The notes: generated by a model from the letters alone, not told the origin. DNA of 64,000 nucleotides from Chimonanthus salicifolius (GCA_013350335.1 CM023541.1:66725390-66789389); one strand, 5' to 3'. Positions 34,222 through 47,103 are shown, counted from the first letter of the stretch. Translations and numbers: made by a program.

Positions 34222-35678
34222 ATACTAACACCTTTTAGAAGTTTCGTCCCGAAAAATTTTGACAGGGCTTGGGTTCTACTTATTTCCATTCCAATCATCT
34301 CGGATAGAACACTCTTATCTTCTATCCATATTCTCAAGTTCGTTCCTTCATCGTCATGTCGCTTCCCTGCTAACCATCCCACTATCCATATGGCTTTCAA
34401 AACCAAATGGGGAAGCACAATAGTCATATCAGCAGTGTTCGTTGCTTCCTTCCATCTCCGTATAATCACTTCCTATACCAATAGGTCTAGTATTTACCTA
34501 TTCATTACGTTTTTTCTCTAATATGGATATTGTACTCCCTTCAGGGCAATACACCGAACACAAGTCCTTGCATTTATACTATCACTGTTTTCTATCATAC
34601 ATTTATGTTTACTACGGTCTCTCATCAATTGATGTATTTCAAGGATGTCTTTACACATTCATATCACGTTCTATGGGGTCTTATTCCCACAAGCCACATG
34701 TTATACTTTCTAAATTTGATTACCCAATGCCATTCATACCATCCATTGCACACAAATATACAGTGCAACCATCACAGGACCTATGCAGTACAATACAACA
34801 CCTGGAATTTAAATTTCCAATACATTTGCTAACCGGCATTCTGGTAATTCATTACATCTTTGACAAGTGGCCATAATATTATACAACTTGTCGTGGTCTA
34901 CACCACTTAATTACATCAAAATCACTCATATCAACCTATGAGTTTCATTCTCGCAAAATTTACTCTGTCTCATGTTATCTCTTTTTCTCGTGAGCCCATT
35001 TGCGATCTCATGTAGATCAATGTACTCTATTTCACTTTACCTGCTACCAAGATATTTTCCATACGTACTCGCTCAATACGTTCATTCATCTAATTCTCTG
35101 TGTGACGTTAGTGATGACCTTGCCCCCCATTGAAAATTTGTTAGTGAGGTAGCCTGCCAATGCGAGCCTATGCTCAAGGTTTTCGTTAATTCCATTTTAA
35201 CTAGGTTTTTAGCTGCATTCTCCTCGAACTCCATCGGCTAGCTACAGAGTCAGCTGGCCAGTCTAACTCGGTAGTGTCCATAGCTTCCCATTCGAGTTTC
35301 ACTAGACTTTTATCTTTTCCACTAACTACATCTCCAAAATTAAGCATATCTTCATTTGCACATAAGTCACTATGTGACTAACACCTTTTGTTCAAAATTT
35401 CTACACCGAGTATCTCTCAACACTAACTTTCCTGTGATACAATTCGTAATATGACTAACACCTCTTTCTTATAACGTGGGATGTAGATCGAAACATGTCC
35501 CAATCATTAGAACAATACGTCTTCTATGGGACCAACAGGTCCATCACACTACCAACATGTCTACCATGGTACCGATACCCGGCATCAATCCAAACCACCA
35601 TGGGAACCATCATCCACGGTTATACACATCCATCCCTGTATCACTCTATCAGTGAGTATCATCTATCCTGGTTAATAA
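34222..35678 (-). mobile_element. Internal part of element J without recognisable protein
   Basis: Directly after the LTR, the minus strand has a short polypurine-like stretch (CTAAAAGG) and the TCGGGACGAAA word also found before the polypurine tract of element R, so this is the 3' end of an internal domain. Upstream of that, no gag or pol homology is visible in 1.4 kb. Frames are short and not protein-like. It could be a non-autonomous derivative with a long LTR (LARD-type) or a heavily decayed coding region. It runs into the assembly gap at 35679. Confidence 0.6.
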
Positions 35679-35778
35679 NNNNNNNNNNNNNNNNNNNNNN
35701 NNNNNNNNNNNNNNNNNNNNNNNNNNNNNNNNNNNNNNNNNNNNNNNNNNNNNNNNNNNNNNNNNNNNNNNNNNNNNN
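35679..35778. other. Assembly gap (100 N)
   Basis: Exactly 100 N, a common placeholder for a gap of unknown length. The left side is element J internal sequence and the right side is the interior of another LTR, so the sides are not continuous and several kilobases may be missing. Confidence 0.97.
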
Positions 35779-38700
35779 GATAACAAACATACTGATAACA
35801 ATATAATAAAACCATATGATGAATGCCATGCCATGGGTGTCTATGTCATGTGTCCCACCCATCATCTGTATCATCATAAATGTCATATCCCCCTTGACGG
35901 CAAAACATCGTCAAGGCGTCCCCATGTTTGTTTCTCGGTCGTCCCGACGGAGCATGGACTCCGGTTATAGCCTATCAAGCTATCCCCATGTCTGTTCTCG
36001 GTCGCCCCGACGGAGCATGGACTCGGTTATAGCCTATCAGGCTATCCCCATGTCTGTTCTCGGTCGCCCCGATGGAGCATGGACTCTGGTTCCTTTATTT
36101 TCCCGCCCATGCCATGCATGAGATGTAAGTGCATTATGCTATGTAGTATAGATATATATAATTCATATCTTTAATACATATAATCCATAGCATTGGAATT
36201 ATAAGCCATAGCATTTAACACATAATCCATAGCATTTAACATATAAACCATAGCATTTAAAATATAATCCATAGCATTTAAAGCCCATCTTAAGATAGAT
36301 CATATAATTACTGAAATAAAATACGGAAACCATCACATACACATAATCCACGGCTTACAAAAAGGTAGGAATCCTACAATATACTGACTAGCGTCCCTTT
36401 GCGTTTTCGTCCTATAAATCCGTTCGCCGATCGCGCACCGTTTGCGATGTCCCGATACCTTATTATACATTACCAAATCAGTCCATATTTTATCCATGAT
36501 TAAGTCCCTAACTGATCACAAACTTAGATCTATTAATGTCCCATTAACCATGTCATATGATCATTAAAATTAGCCATTTAATTAAGCTAATCCTTGTTTA
36601 TTTAAACACGTGTAAAACCCCATACTTAGCCCATAATTGATCCATACTCTTGGATCCCTTAACGTTCCATTGACCATGATATATTCATTTAACAAATCAG
36701 TCCTTAACTCATTTAATTTTCCATTTATCTAATTACCTACATAATTCTAATTTAAGCCCATAACATGACCTACAAGTGGTTCAATATTAACCATACTTAA
36801 GGTCCATTAATTCCGTTACCATAAGATCATTTTTGAACCTACTCAAGTCCATGGTCATCCTCCCAGGGTGTTCTTGAATTTGGCCAATATTTACCATTTT
36901 GCCACTCTTCCTTTCCATGATTATCATTCATTTAATCCATGCATAATTAAGTCCATAATTGATCCATCTACTTAGATCCATTAATGACCATTAACTATGT
37001 TACAAAATTATCAAAAATCAGCCCCTTTAAAACATTACATACCATACTAAAAAAAAATACATTTAAATTTACAACACAACACCCTAGGGTTCGGCCATAC
37101 AAACCATTTACCTCTTCCATGAATTTCATCATAAAAACCCCTTTAAAAATTACTTACATTTAATCATTTAAAATCTTAAAAATCATGAATCATATTCCAC
37201 GGTTTCCATTCACTAAAACCCCATTAAAAATCATTTAATAACCTACCATGCTTTTCTTCACTAAGATCCCTTTAAAATTACAACCATTTGATCCTTTTAA
37301 GCCTCCAATTTAATAACACCTACTCCATATTTTTCATCCTTTTAAACCCATTTACAACCATCATTACACCACCATAGGATTCATGGTTCATTCCATCCAT
37401 GCCTTTTAGGCCATTGAGAATCATCAATATTTCCCATGATTTTTTTTTTTCTCATAAAAATCCCTTTAAAATTACCCACATTAAATCAATAAAAACTTAA
37501 AACCCTAAATCATCCTCCATGGCTTCCATTCTTCATAATCTTATTAAATCACTTAATTACCTCCATCATTCATTCAAACATCACATATATCCATGCTTAA
37601 ATAAATTTTAATACATAATGTCCTTTATGTCCATTTATTTTTCTTAATCAATCTCTCCCATTTTATCCATTTTTCACTACATCTTTTGGATGGATTTTAA
37701 ATCCAAGCCCAAGATGTTTTTGGCCACCATCCAATCCAAGGAAAATGGATTTCATGATCTCTTTTTAAATCTTAAAAAAATGTAACCTCTTGTTTAAGAA
37801 ATACTTACAATCCGGTCGGCTCCTCCGACTTTCTTTCTCCTCTTGATCTCCTTAGCCTTTCTCCTTCTTCTTCTCTAAGTCTTTTTCTCTTCTTCTTCTT
37901 GTGCTATCCTTGGAAGAGAGGGGACGGTTTTGGGAGAGGGAGTGAGGGAGAGAATGAGATGAGAAAGGGATGGAGACAAGTGATGAGAACCCTAGACCTT
38001 TCCCTCCCCTTTTGGTTTGCTTGGATTTCTTTTTTCTCTTTTATTTTCTTCTTCTCTCCTTAGCTTTCCTCTTTTCTTTTCCTTGGGTAAGGAACGTTTT
38101 TTGAGAGTACGAAAGAGAGTGAAGCGGTGGAGAGGTTTGAAGAATGAGATGAAAACATCTCATTTGGTTGCTAACTCATCATTAGGTCCCCCACCTACCA
38201 CACATGGGTTAATGTGTTTAATGGTGGTGGTTGGGATAAAACCACCACCTTTAAGTACATGGTTTATTTTGTGTTTGTTTGGGTGGTTTGTGTTTCTTAG
38301 AGTGGTTTTGACCATTTGACCATGACTAGATTAGCTTAGTCAACTTAATTAATTTGATCATTAAATTAAGTTAATTAATTTCCACTTAAATTAATTTCAT
38401 TAAATTCCCTCCATGAAATCCACCCATAGTTGACCAAGTCAACCATGGTGGCCGGCCCCACCAATTCTTGGTCCACACGCCACCTCACTTGGTGAGGTGG
38501 AGGTGGGTCCCATTTGGCCATGTCACTTAGGTCCAATTAATATTAACTTAGATGATTTAATTTCCAATGCAATCCATTCTTCTTATTGGATAACCATTGG
38601 GCCCATGGCCCAATTAAATTCCCTCCTATCCATTTACCTTAGGGCTTAACTATTTTGACCCATTGGGTCCCAAATGGGTATTTGACCGAATTTGACCATT

Positions 38701-38889
38701 CTTGACCTAATTAATCATCATTGACCAATTAAATGAATTCCATCTAATCCATGGTCCATTGGACCATACTTGGGCCTTTGCCCCAAAATTTGATCCATTT
38801 CACATCCATAGCATGAAAATTCCTATTTTTCCATTATTAAAATAAATAAATGCCATATATATGTTGATTTAAAAATTCAGGCTATTACA
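35779..38889 (-). mobile_element. Minus-strand LTR (family 1), 3' end lost in the gap
   Basis: The minus-strand start is TGTAATAGCCTGAATTTTT at 38889. It carries the 63-bp CTCCGTCGGGG-type minisatellite (35885-36100), GGTAGGATTCCTAC (near 36366), one single-arm hairpin remnant (near 37086), a donor-like site (37802-37808, minus strand), the GA-rich leader and CCACCTCA and CCATGGTTGA palindromes (38430-38495). By comparison with solo LTR S about 550 bp of its 3' end lie in the gap. Its right end sits inside LTR L. Confidence 0.85.
35885..36100 (-). repeat. 63-bp minisatellite after the gap
   Basis: Three units with CGGTCG(C/T)CCCGA(C/T)GGAGCATGG cores. Between them lies the word TAGCCTATCAGGCTA, itself a perfect palindrome. 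Confidence 0.9.
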
Positions 38890-40813
38890 TAGCCCATCAC
38901 ATGACTCATAAATTGGGTCATGGGTTCGGCCATACACCATGGCCGAACCCATGATGTCTTTTTCTTATTTTTCCATGGACCCATTTCCCTCATTTAGCTC
39001 CACCATAAGGAGGTTCATACCATGCATTTAAATCACCAATCTTTGATCATCAATTTGGTACATTTTGGTCCATCAAAACTACAAACACATCCCCCATTTT
39101 TTTTTTCCATCTTTTACACTCATCAACATTACACATACATCACCATTCTCTCCATGGTTTTCCTCATTTAAAAACCCCTAAAAAAAAAAATCACTAATCA
39201 TTCATTCATTTAAAACTTTAAAAATCATTAACCACTTAACATAGCCTCCATTCTCTAAACCCATTAAAATTCTAACACCATCACCATAAGTTCATGGTCC
39301 ATCATTCATTCATGCCTTTTAAGGCCACAAAAATCATTCACATCTTCATGAATTTCCTCATTTAAAATCCCTTTAAAAATCACTACATTTAATCATTAAA
39401 ACCCTAAAAATCATAAATCATATTCCATGGTTTCCATTTTTAAGAACCCCATTAAAATTCTAACACCATCACCATAAGGTTCATGGTCCATCATTCATTC
39501 ATGCTTAATTAATTAAAATACATAATGTCCTTAGTACCTCCTTTATTTTTCTTAACCTAATTTACCCATTAAGGTTTGTGCATTCCTCATCCTTTCCTTG
39601 GATGGATTTGAGATCCAAGGCCTATGATATTTTTGGCCACCATCTAAGAAATGGATTCCATTTTTAAACCATAAAAACCTAATATCTTGTTTAGAGATAC
39701 TTACAATCCGACGGCTCCTCTGACTTTTCTTTTTCTGCACTTGAACCCTTAGCCTTTCTCTTCTCTTCTTCTCCTTGATCTTTGGTCAAGATGTGTTTGA
39801 TCAAGGTGAAAACATCATAGCTTGGGTTCGGCCAACATGGGGTGTGTTTGAGAGAGGGAGAGGAGGAGATGGTGAGAAAGAAGATACTAAGCATTGATCT
39901 TGGAGTGGTGGCTTATGCTTTGAGTTTTTTCTTCTCTTCTTCTAAGTATTCTTCTTCTTTTCTCCTTAGTTTTCTTCTTCTTTCCTTGGGGTGTGAGGGA
40001 CGGAAATGAGAGAGTAAGAAAGGAAGAGAGTGAAATGAGAGTTAGATGGAAAGAGATGGAGAAAAGAGATAAGATTCATCTCATTTGGTTGAGTGACCTA
40101 CACTCCACCATTTAATTCTCCCACCAACCAAGCATGGGTTCATGTGCTTAGTGGTGGTGGTTGGGATAAACCACCGCCCTTAGCCAACGTTTTTTTGGTG
40201 TCTTGCAATAAGGTGATTTGGTCTTCCATTTGACCATTTGACCACCTTTTGGATAGTTTAATTTTATTTAATTAGATAATTAACTTAGGTTAATTAATTT
40301 CCACTTAACCTAATTCCATTTTCTTAAATTCCCTCCATGTATCCACCCATGGTTGACCAATTCAACCATGGTGGCCGGCCCCACCAATCCTTGGTCCATA
40401 CGCCACCTCATTTGGTGAGGTGGAGGTGGGTCCCATTCGGCCATGTCACCTTGACCACTCCATCACCAACTTAGATGATTTAAATTTAATTAAATCCATT
40501 CCAACTAATTGGATCACCATTGGGCCCATGGCCCAATTAAATTCCCTCCTATCCATTTACCTTAGAGCTTAAATCCTCTTGGCCCATTGGGTCCCAAATG
40601 GGTATTGGGCCCAATTTGACCATCCTTGGCCCCATTAACTATCATTGACCATTTAAATGAGTTTCATCCAACCCATGGTCCATCGGACCATACTTGGGCC
40701 TTTGCCCCAAATTTTGATCCACTTAACATCTATTCCATCAAAATTCCCAATTTCCATCATTAAAATAAATAATAGCCACATATATACTGATTTAAAAATT
40801 CCGGGCTATTACA
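38890..40813 (-). mobile_element. Minus-strand LTR L (family 1), 5' half
   Basis: The minus-strand start is TGTAATAGCCCGGAATTTTT at 40813. It has the palindromes CCATGGTTGA and CCACCTCA (40345-40425), a GA/CT-rich leader, a donor-like site (39698-39704, minus strand), one full hairpin (38923-38949) and a half hairpin (near 39827). It is interrupted at 38889/38890 by the previous LTR; its other half must lie left of it, in the gap. Confidence 0.85.
38923..38949 (-). repeat. Hairpin copy in LTR L
   Basis: An intact 27-bp copy with GGGTCATG before and CATGATG after the core, so the stem extends through CATGG/CCATG. Confidence 0.92.
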
Positions 40814-41157
40814 TGGCCGAACCCCACAAAGGTGTTTTGTGGACTTAAGTACAGTTGGAAATTAAACAGAACGCTGGTCTAACTTATTGATATGTAATAA
40901 GGTAACGGGACCTCACAAACAGTGTACGATCGGTGAGCGGTTTTTGGACGAAAACGCAAAGGACATATTAGTTGATCATTGGTGGATTCTTACCTCATTG
41001 AAACCATGGATATGTATATATGATGATTTTAATTCATGTTTGATAAGTTATTTTGGTATCAAACAATGTGTTTCAATTATGAAATTTTAAATGCTATGAT
41101 TTGTATTTTTACATAGCATGATGTCATTTGCATCTCATGCATGGCATGGGAAGGATG

Positions 41158-41455
41158 GAAGGTAACCGGAGACTCACGCTCTGTCGGGGCGTCCATAAGT
41201 CGTGAGGGGTACCTTGATGTGCATTATCCCATCAAGAGGTAACCTGAGACCCACGCTCCGTCGGGGCGTCCGTAAGTCGTGAGGGGTACCTTGATGTGCA
41301 TTATCCCATCAAGAGGTAACCGGAGACCACACTCCGTCGGGGCGTCCGTAAGAAAACTGTGGGGATACCTTGATGAAGAGTTTTCCATTAAGAGGATACT
41401 ATGTTTTGTGAGGATACCTTGGTGAGGAGCTTTCCATCAAGAGGACGTTTTGTGA
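41158..41455 (+). repeat. Minisatellite in LTR fragment M
   Basis: Three units of the ACGCTC(C/T)GTCGGGGCGTCC module joined to a CCTTGATGTGC...CATCAAGAGG repeat, followed by two units with only the CCTTGATGA or CCTTGGTGA type repeat. Confidence 0.88.
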
Positions 41456-41992
41456 TTGTGTTATGGCTGATGGGTGGGACTCATGGCATATGGCACACAT
41501 GTCATGGCATTGTATCAGCATGATTATGATCTCTATTATCATGCACTATTTCTGGTTTTATCTGTATGATTGGATCTTTATTATCATACACTATTTTGGA
41601 CACGATGTTTTACAGATACGAAATGATGTATTATATCTGAATTTTTATACTAACCCATGTGTTTGACCCTAATTGGAATACGTATTGGGTGCGTTGTCTA
41701 ACGCCCTACTTCTACCCTAGTTGATGACACAGGAATGAACGGAACAAGGAACGAGATCGGAGCCAAGCTTAGGAGTTTGGATGTTTTAGTTTCGTTTTAT
41801 TTAAGTTATTCATGGACAATGTGATTTGAGTAACTAGCAGTCGGGACTGTAATAATGTAGATTATTTACTATGGTTTGGAAGGTTAATTTTGGATACTTT
41901 AAGTTAAGATAATCATTGGTAAGTGTCCGACTATTTTGCTATCTAAAATGGAATAGGATTGTTTCCTATTATAATTTAGCATGTTAACTTGA

Positions 41993-42036
41993 GTATGTGT
42001 GAACCGTTTTAGTGGACTTGGTCCACGCACACATAT
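41993..42036 (+). other. Nested LTR-terminal stem-loop, fragment M
   Basis: Outer arms GTATGTGTG (41993-42001) and CACACATAT (42028-42036) enclose GTGGAC (42012-42017) and GTCCAC (42021-42026). Confidence 0.8.
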
Positions 42037-42177
42037 GGTTGGCTAGTTAAGGGTCGGGCTTTGGAAGCTCGGACTTAGCTTACGTCGTGGCGTCCCGCTC
42101 TCTCTCACTCTTCTTTTCAAAAGAAAAAAATAGACTATGATTTTCAGACGGCGAGTGAAAAAGGGCGGGGCATTACA

Positions 42178-42979
42178 GTGCATTTGAGAATTTTTGGCAA
42201 GTGTTTGTGATTATGGCATTCCGTGAGTCCTTATCATGTTGAATATGTTCAAATGCCATACTTGTTTCATACTTCATTTCCATGTGCTTATTATTGGTAT
42301 AAAATATGTGAAATGAATACATGGTTCGTGTGCTTGGTTTTCATTCCTATTTTGATTATGTGGAAATTTTATGTGGAATGTATTTAGTTCATAAGAACCA
42401 AGTTTTGTTAAACCTTAGAATGCCTTACCATATGACATTACACATGGGCAAAGTTGTTTAAATTGGTAAATTTACATGCCCAAGGTCTTTGGATTGGATT
42501 GGATCAAAAATCTTAAGTTGGACTTGAAATGGTAAAATGATCCAAGATCCTTGAATTTGTGCAAAAATTATAATTTGGTCGATCAAATGGTACAAATTAT
42601 TGTGTGAATGTATTAACTTACATTGGCATTCAAAGTTTGGATTGCAAAACTTGTTACCTTGTGAACTTACATGTATCACAAGCACACACTTTTTCATCCC
42701 TCAATTTGCAAATCTCATAGGGATGTATTTTTGTCTTTCCAATGTTCTTGTTATGCTTTATCTTGGAAAATCATTAGACATTGGAAATAAAAGTTTGGAT
42801 AGTTGCTCAAATAAGAAAAATCATATTTTCTCCAAAAACTGTTTTGATGCACTTTGTTTTGGCTTTCATGATCTTTCAAAGTTAAATTTTAATGCCAAAA
42901 ATCTTGTTGATGGTCATTGTGAAAGTAAACATGATTTTGTGGTCCAAATGTTAATGGAGTTGGTGCATTGTGCTCTCAA
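42178..42979. other. Unassigned AT-rich sequence between two LTRs
   Basis: 802 bp unlike any LTR or pol sequence in the window. A plus-strand frame is open from about 42600 into the next LTR (CINLHWHSKFGLQNLLPC, ISTHFFIPQF), with a protein-like look but no motif I recognise. It lies between LTR end M (42177) and the TGTAACACCCCG boundary at 42980. It may be a piece of another transposon or the oldest visible target DNA of this nest. Confidence 0.5.
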
Positions 42980-44815
42980 TGTAACACCCCGTCTCATTAC
43001 GGGCGCATTATCTCCGAAACATCTCAAAACACTACCGAAAAAATAAGATACTTGGTTTTTTTTTTAAAAGAGGGGCCACTGCCCTCCCTGTTTAACAACC
43101 TAGATGAACAAAACTCATTATACTATATAATGAATAACCATAAGCTATTTGAATACGATTATACAATCATCCATACAACAACATACGGTAGTTCGTCCAA
43201 ATGGGACAAAAAGCCTCTCAAACTAAGGCATGAACATGAATGTAAAATATCCAACTTCGACTACTACTCCTCGGGGGTCTGCTCAAAGGGCCCATCTGGC
43301 CCCTCCGCAATCGGGGTACCTGAAAGATAAGGGGTGAGCTAACCAGCCCAATGAAGGGAGAAAACATATCACATGTCAGCAATAAAAAAAAAAATCATAT
43401 GCATGAATGCGAGAACATCATGATAATAAAGGTGCTCAAGCGCACGTAAAACTCAACCTCATCAAATAGTGATCCACCAGTCAGATCCGTGACATCATCT
43501 CGGTAACCCACACCGAGTCCTCTAGCAAATTCCGGTCTCCCTACTAATGTCATCGGGAGACTACACAATACAACCAGCCCAGTGAAAAGATAATGCATAT
43601 CACCTGTCAGCAACATATGCATCTTATGCATGAATGGAAGAACATCATCATAGAATGAATGTCTTTGTACACGAGTGTTCAACTATATTCCAGCCAATTG
43701 GTCCCTCTGACCAGTCTGGGGCATCGCCTCCATAACTCACATGGTCCTCCAACAACTTTAGTCTCCCAACCAATCCAACCGGAGACCATGCCATACATAA
43801 CCGCCTCAACCGCCGGAATGCAACTGGGAAACCTGCATCTCCTATGGGGGTCTCGACCGCCGAAGTGTAACGGGGAAGTCCTCCCAACAATCAACTCATC
43901 ACATAATCATTAACATAGACACATATGAATAATCCCTCCAATGCATACACTCAATATCATGATCATATACAACAGCTTAAACTTATGACAAGTCACAATT
44001 CCCCATGCTCATGATCTCATTCTAGTTATACGTAAACATACCACATGTCATCATTAAATCTCATACATCATATTCGATACCCAATGCATATCTTATTTTC
44101 ATCATAAACTCATTCATGTGAAATAGTTAAATACACCACGTGTTGTCACTCAATTTCAAGCATCATGTTCAGTGTTCATTTGTCCGATCAGAAATATTAT
44201 TTTTTTTTTTTTCTGCATAAAGTTGACCTGAGTGCACTCGAATGGATCCCTCACCACAGATTCATCCAATGGTTCCCTTACCGAGTGGCACAATAAACGA
44301 AGGGCCCCATTCAAGTCACTCCAAGTCCAAGGTCAAAGTTTAAGAGATGCAAATGTATGCTAAAGCAGTGATAAATCCCCTCACAGAGTGTGTGGAGTCG
44401 AAAATCCGAGGAGAGCAAGCGGCTTGATGGGTTTAAGGGAGCTCAACTGTTAAGACAAGGAAGAACAAATAAGTGAATAAGACATGACGGACTAAAAGGA
44501 ATTCGGACTGAAAACGTGCCTAAAACTGGGCTGGGACCAAAACGGGCTCTGAAAACGGGTCAGGCCGAAACTGGGTTCTAATCATAGTCGAGCTTGGAAA
44601 CGGGCCGGGCCAAAGAACTGGGCCTGCTAGAAAAGGGCCGGACTAGGTCTGGGCCTAACTGGGCCGAACGAGTGGGCCAACCCAACACTGGACCGAGTCT
44701 GGGCTTGGCCCAACTAGGCCAAATCCAAACCAGTCCCCTAGGTTGGGTTTGGGCCAGTGGGCCGAGTAGATGGGTCGGTCCTGATCCTAATAGAAGGGCT
44801 GGGTTAACCCAGAAA
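42980..44815 (-). mobile_element. LTR O of a third type (probably minus strand), part
   Basis: It begins TGTAACACCCCGTCTCATTA on the plus strand. The reverse complement has a GGGCTGGTTAGCTCACCCC block that corresponds to the GGGCGCGTTG...CTAACGCCC block near the LTR 3' end in the other families, so I read it as the 3' part of a minus-strand LTR. A stretch of about 95 bp is duplicated (43334-43430 and 43577-43670), each copy with GTGAGC/CCAGCCCA(A/G)TGAA words and CTGTCAGCAA. It carries no 27-bp hairpins. It is cut at 44816 by LTR P and its remainder lies outside the window. Confidence 0.65.
44525..44800. repeat. GGGCC-rich low-complexity block
   Basis: Dense GGGCC, GGCCC and CTGGGC words with short irregular spacing, clearly more GC-rich than its surroundings. 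The open frames on both strands here come from this composition and are not genes. Confidence 0.7.
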
Positions 44816-45880
44816 TGTAACACCCCGGATTTTCAAGTTATGAATATATACGGAAATTATCCATTTGTGGATTAATGGTGATGGACCTTAGATGGGTAAT
44901 GAGTTGGGCCAATGGCCCAATTAAGACCCAACGAATATTGGATAAGGTTCAATTGAAATAAATGGGTAAGATTTATTTAATTGGGTCAAGATTGCCAATT
45001 GGGTCAAATCTCCAATTGGGACCCAATGGGTCATGGTTGACTTGGTTGACCACCAAGTGAGTTCAAGCTTAATTAAATTGGGGCTGAATTAAATTGGAAA
45101 TGGAATCAAGGAAATGAGTTGATTTTAAGTAAGTTAAATGAGTTGAATTAAAGATATGAGTTGAGTTAAAGAGATGAGTTGAATGGGAAGTTAATGGGAC
45201 TTCCATCTTAAGTGAGTTAAGTGATTAGATGAAGAGTTTTTGGTTGTTACACAAAGCATACCATGGAAACACGTTGGGGACATGGGAGTTTCATCTCATG
45301 GGATGAAACTCCAAAGGAAGCATTAAGTGAGGGAGGTGAAAGGTTGGTGTTGTTACACAAGGTTAACCAAGAGCACACGTTGGGACATGGAGGGTTTCCA
45401 TCTCATGATTGAAACCCAAAGGTCATAAGGTTGGGAGTTTCATCTCATGGGATGAAACCCCCAAAGAAAGTATTAATGAGGAGCTAAAGAGTCGTGGGAG
45501 TTACAAAAGGGCATCAACCAAAGGACACCACCCTTGGCAGACCACTCTCATTGAACAAAGACAAAACTTGGTTTTCATTTCACTCTCTCCCTCTCTCTCT
45601 TGGCCAAACCACCTCTCAAGACAAGAAACACTTGGAGTATCCTCTCACACAAGGCCGACTCACTCTCAAAGACAAAAGAGAAAGGACTTAGAGTTTTCTA
45701 TCTCAAGCTCTTCTCCCTCTCTCAAACCAACACTCTTTGGCCGAACCCTCTCTTTGGGTTTTCATTTCAAGACCTCTCAAGCTCACTCTCGGTCAAGGAT
45801 CAAGGAGGAAGAAGAGGCTAAGGAGGGAGAAGATTGAAGGAGCAAGAAGGAGTGAAAAAAATGGAGGAGTCGCGGAATTG

Positions 45881-45887
45881 GTAAGTA
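45881..45887 (+). promoter_or_regulatory. Splice-donor-like GTAAGTA in LTR P
   Basis: Preceded by a GA-rich leader ending GGAATTG. Together with the acceptor-like block at 48117-48151 it would bound an intron of about 2.25 kb holding every hairpin and minisatellite of this LTR. Confidence 0.55.
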
Positions 45888-46006
45888 CATGATAAGATTT
45901 TATAAGCATGGAAAAGATGGTCAAAGAACATGGTTTTGCCATTACATGGCCAAACCCTAAGTTATATGTATGAGAACCATTAAGGACAACAAAAAGGGCT
46001 GGATGA

Positions 46007-47103
46007 GGTTCGGCCATGATGTATGGCCGAACCCCATCAAAGAATATAAATCTTGGTTATATGATTTAAAGAGAAGATGATGAACCATAGGGTTTGGCCC
46101 TGGTGTATGGCCGAACCCCATGGAGGTATATTAATGATTTTTAAAAGGGTTTTTAAAGGTGAGAAGATGGAAGTATATTAGCAATGTAAATGGCCTCAAA
46201 TGTTGTAAAGGGTGGAGAACCATGGACCATGGGTTCGGCCATGGTGTATGGCCGAACCCCATGGAGAGATATTGATGGACTTAGGTATTTTTGGACCATG
46301 AAAATGATGGAGAAATATTGGTAATGTTAATGGGTTTTAAATATGGTAGAGGATGGTCTAAAATGATGGATTTAAGGGTATGATTAAACCCCCCCCATGG
46401 AGGGACTTTGGTTATGGATTTAATGTTGTAAATGATTTAAGAAAAGAGGATGAAAATGACATCATGGGTTCAACCATGTTGTATGGCCGAACCCCATGAA
46501 CCATTTATGGCCCCTTGATGGATCATTTGGTAGATTCATGTATGATTTAAGAGATGAATCATCAAGCTATGAAATGGAGGGAGATTATTGTTGTTTAAAG
46601 GGTTTTAAGGATGAAAATCATGCAAATATGTTAGTGATTTAAATAAGGTTTACATGTTGTAAATGATAAACTTGACATGAGGAAATAAGGAAGAACCAAG
46701 GACTATGGGTTCGGCCATGATGTATGGCCGAACCCCATGGAGAAATATTAATGGATTCATTCATAGATCTATGCATGTTTAAATGAATAAAGGATCAAGT
46801 CAAGGAATGGAGAGATCTATTAGGGTTTTATGTTATGCTTAATGAATCATGTGTGGATCATTGTTCGGACTTAAGTCATATGTAAATAAGCTAAGTGATT
46901 AGCTATGGAAATAATGGCTAAGATGTAAATGGGATGAGAATGATGGACCATGGGTTCGGCCATGGTGTATGGCCAAACCCCATGGGAATATTTTGTGGAC
47001 TTATGTTTCTTAAATGGTTAAACTTATGTGGGAGTGGTTAATAAATAAAAAGAGGGACCCAAATTCAAGTGAGTGAGGTTTGGCCATGTTGTATGGCCGA
47101 ACC
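46007..47103 (+). repeat. Cluster of seven hairpins in LTR P
   Basis: Copies lie at 46007-46033, 46091-46117, 46232-46258, 46467-46493, 46708-46734, 46953-46979 and 47077-47103. Loops are GATGT, GGTGT and GTTGT. Flanking arms differ by copy and pair: GATG/CATC at 46007 and CCATG/CATGG at 46232. Damaged arms (TTTGGCC, TTCAACC, GGCCAAACC) are all C-to-T or G-to-A. Confidence 0.93.

Larger units (their letters stand above)
40814..42177 (+). mobile_element. LTR fragment M, 3' part
   Basis: It begins inside a hairpin: only the right arm TGGCCGAACC is present at 40814, so LTR L was inserted within the hairpin of a plus-strand LTR. Then come the GATCGG-rich block, a minisatellite (41158-41455), the acceptor-like block (41698-41732), terminal stem-loops and the end GGGGCATTACA at 42177. 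No primer site follows, so it was probably a solo LTR. The left half is lost in the gap. Confidence 0.87.

Noticed and set aside
34081..34521. 146-codon plus-strand frame and overlapping minus-strand frame at the J LTR boundary
   Set aside because: Both cross the LTR/internal junction, and the minus-strand one reads through the polypurine tract and LTR start.
42968..43330. 120-codon frame at the start of LTR O
   Set aside because: It begins in the unassigned island, crosses the LTR boundary and has no family resemblance.
44578..44875. Opposed frames of 81 and 93 codons
   Set aside because: Both arise from the GGGCC-rich low-complexity block. One runs across the LTR P boundary, so it cannot be a gene.
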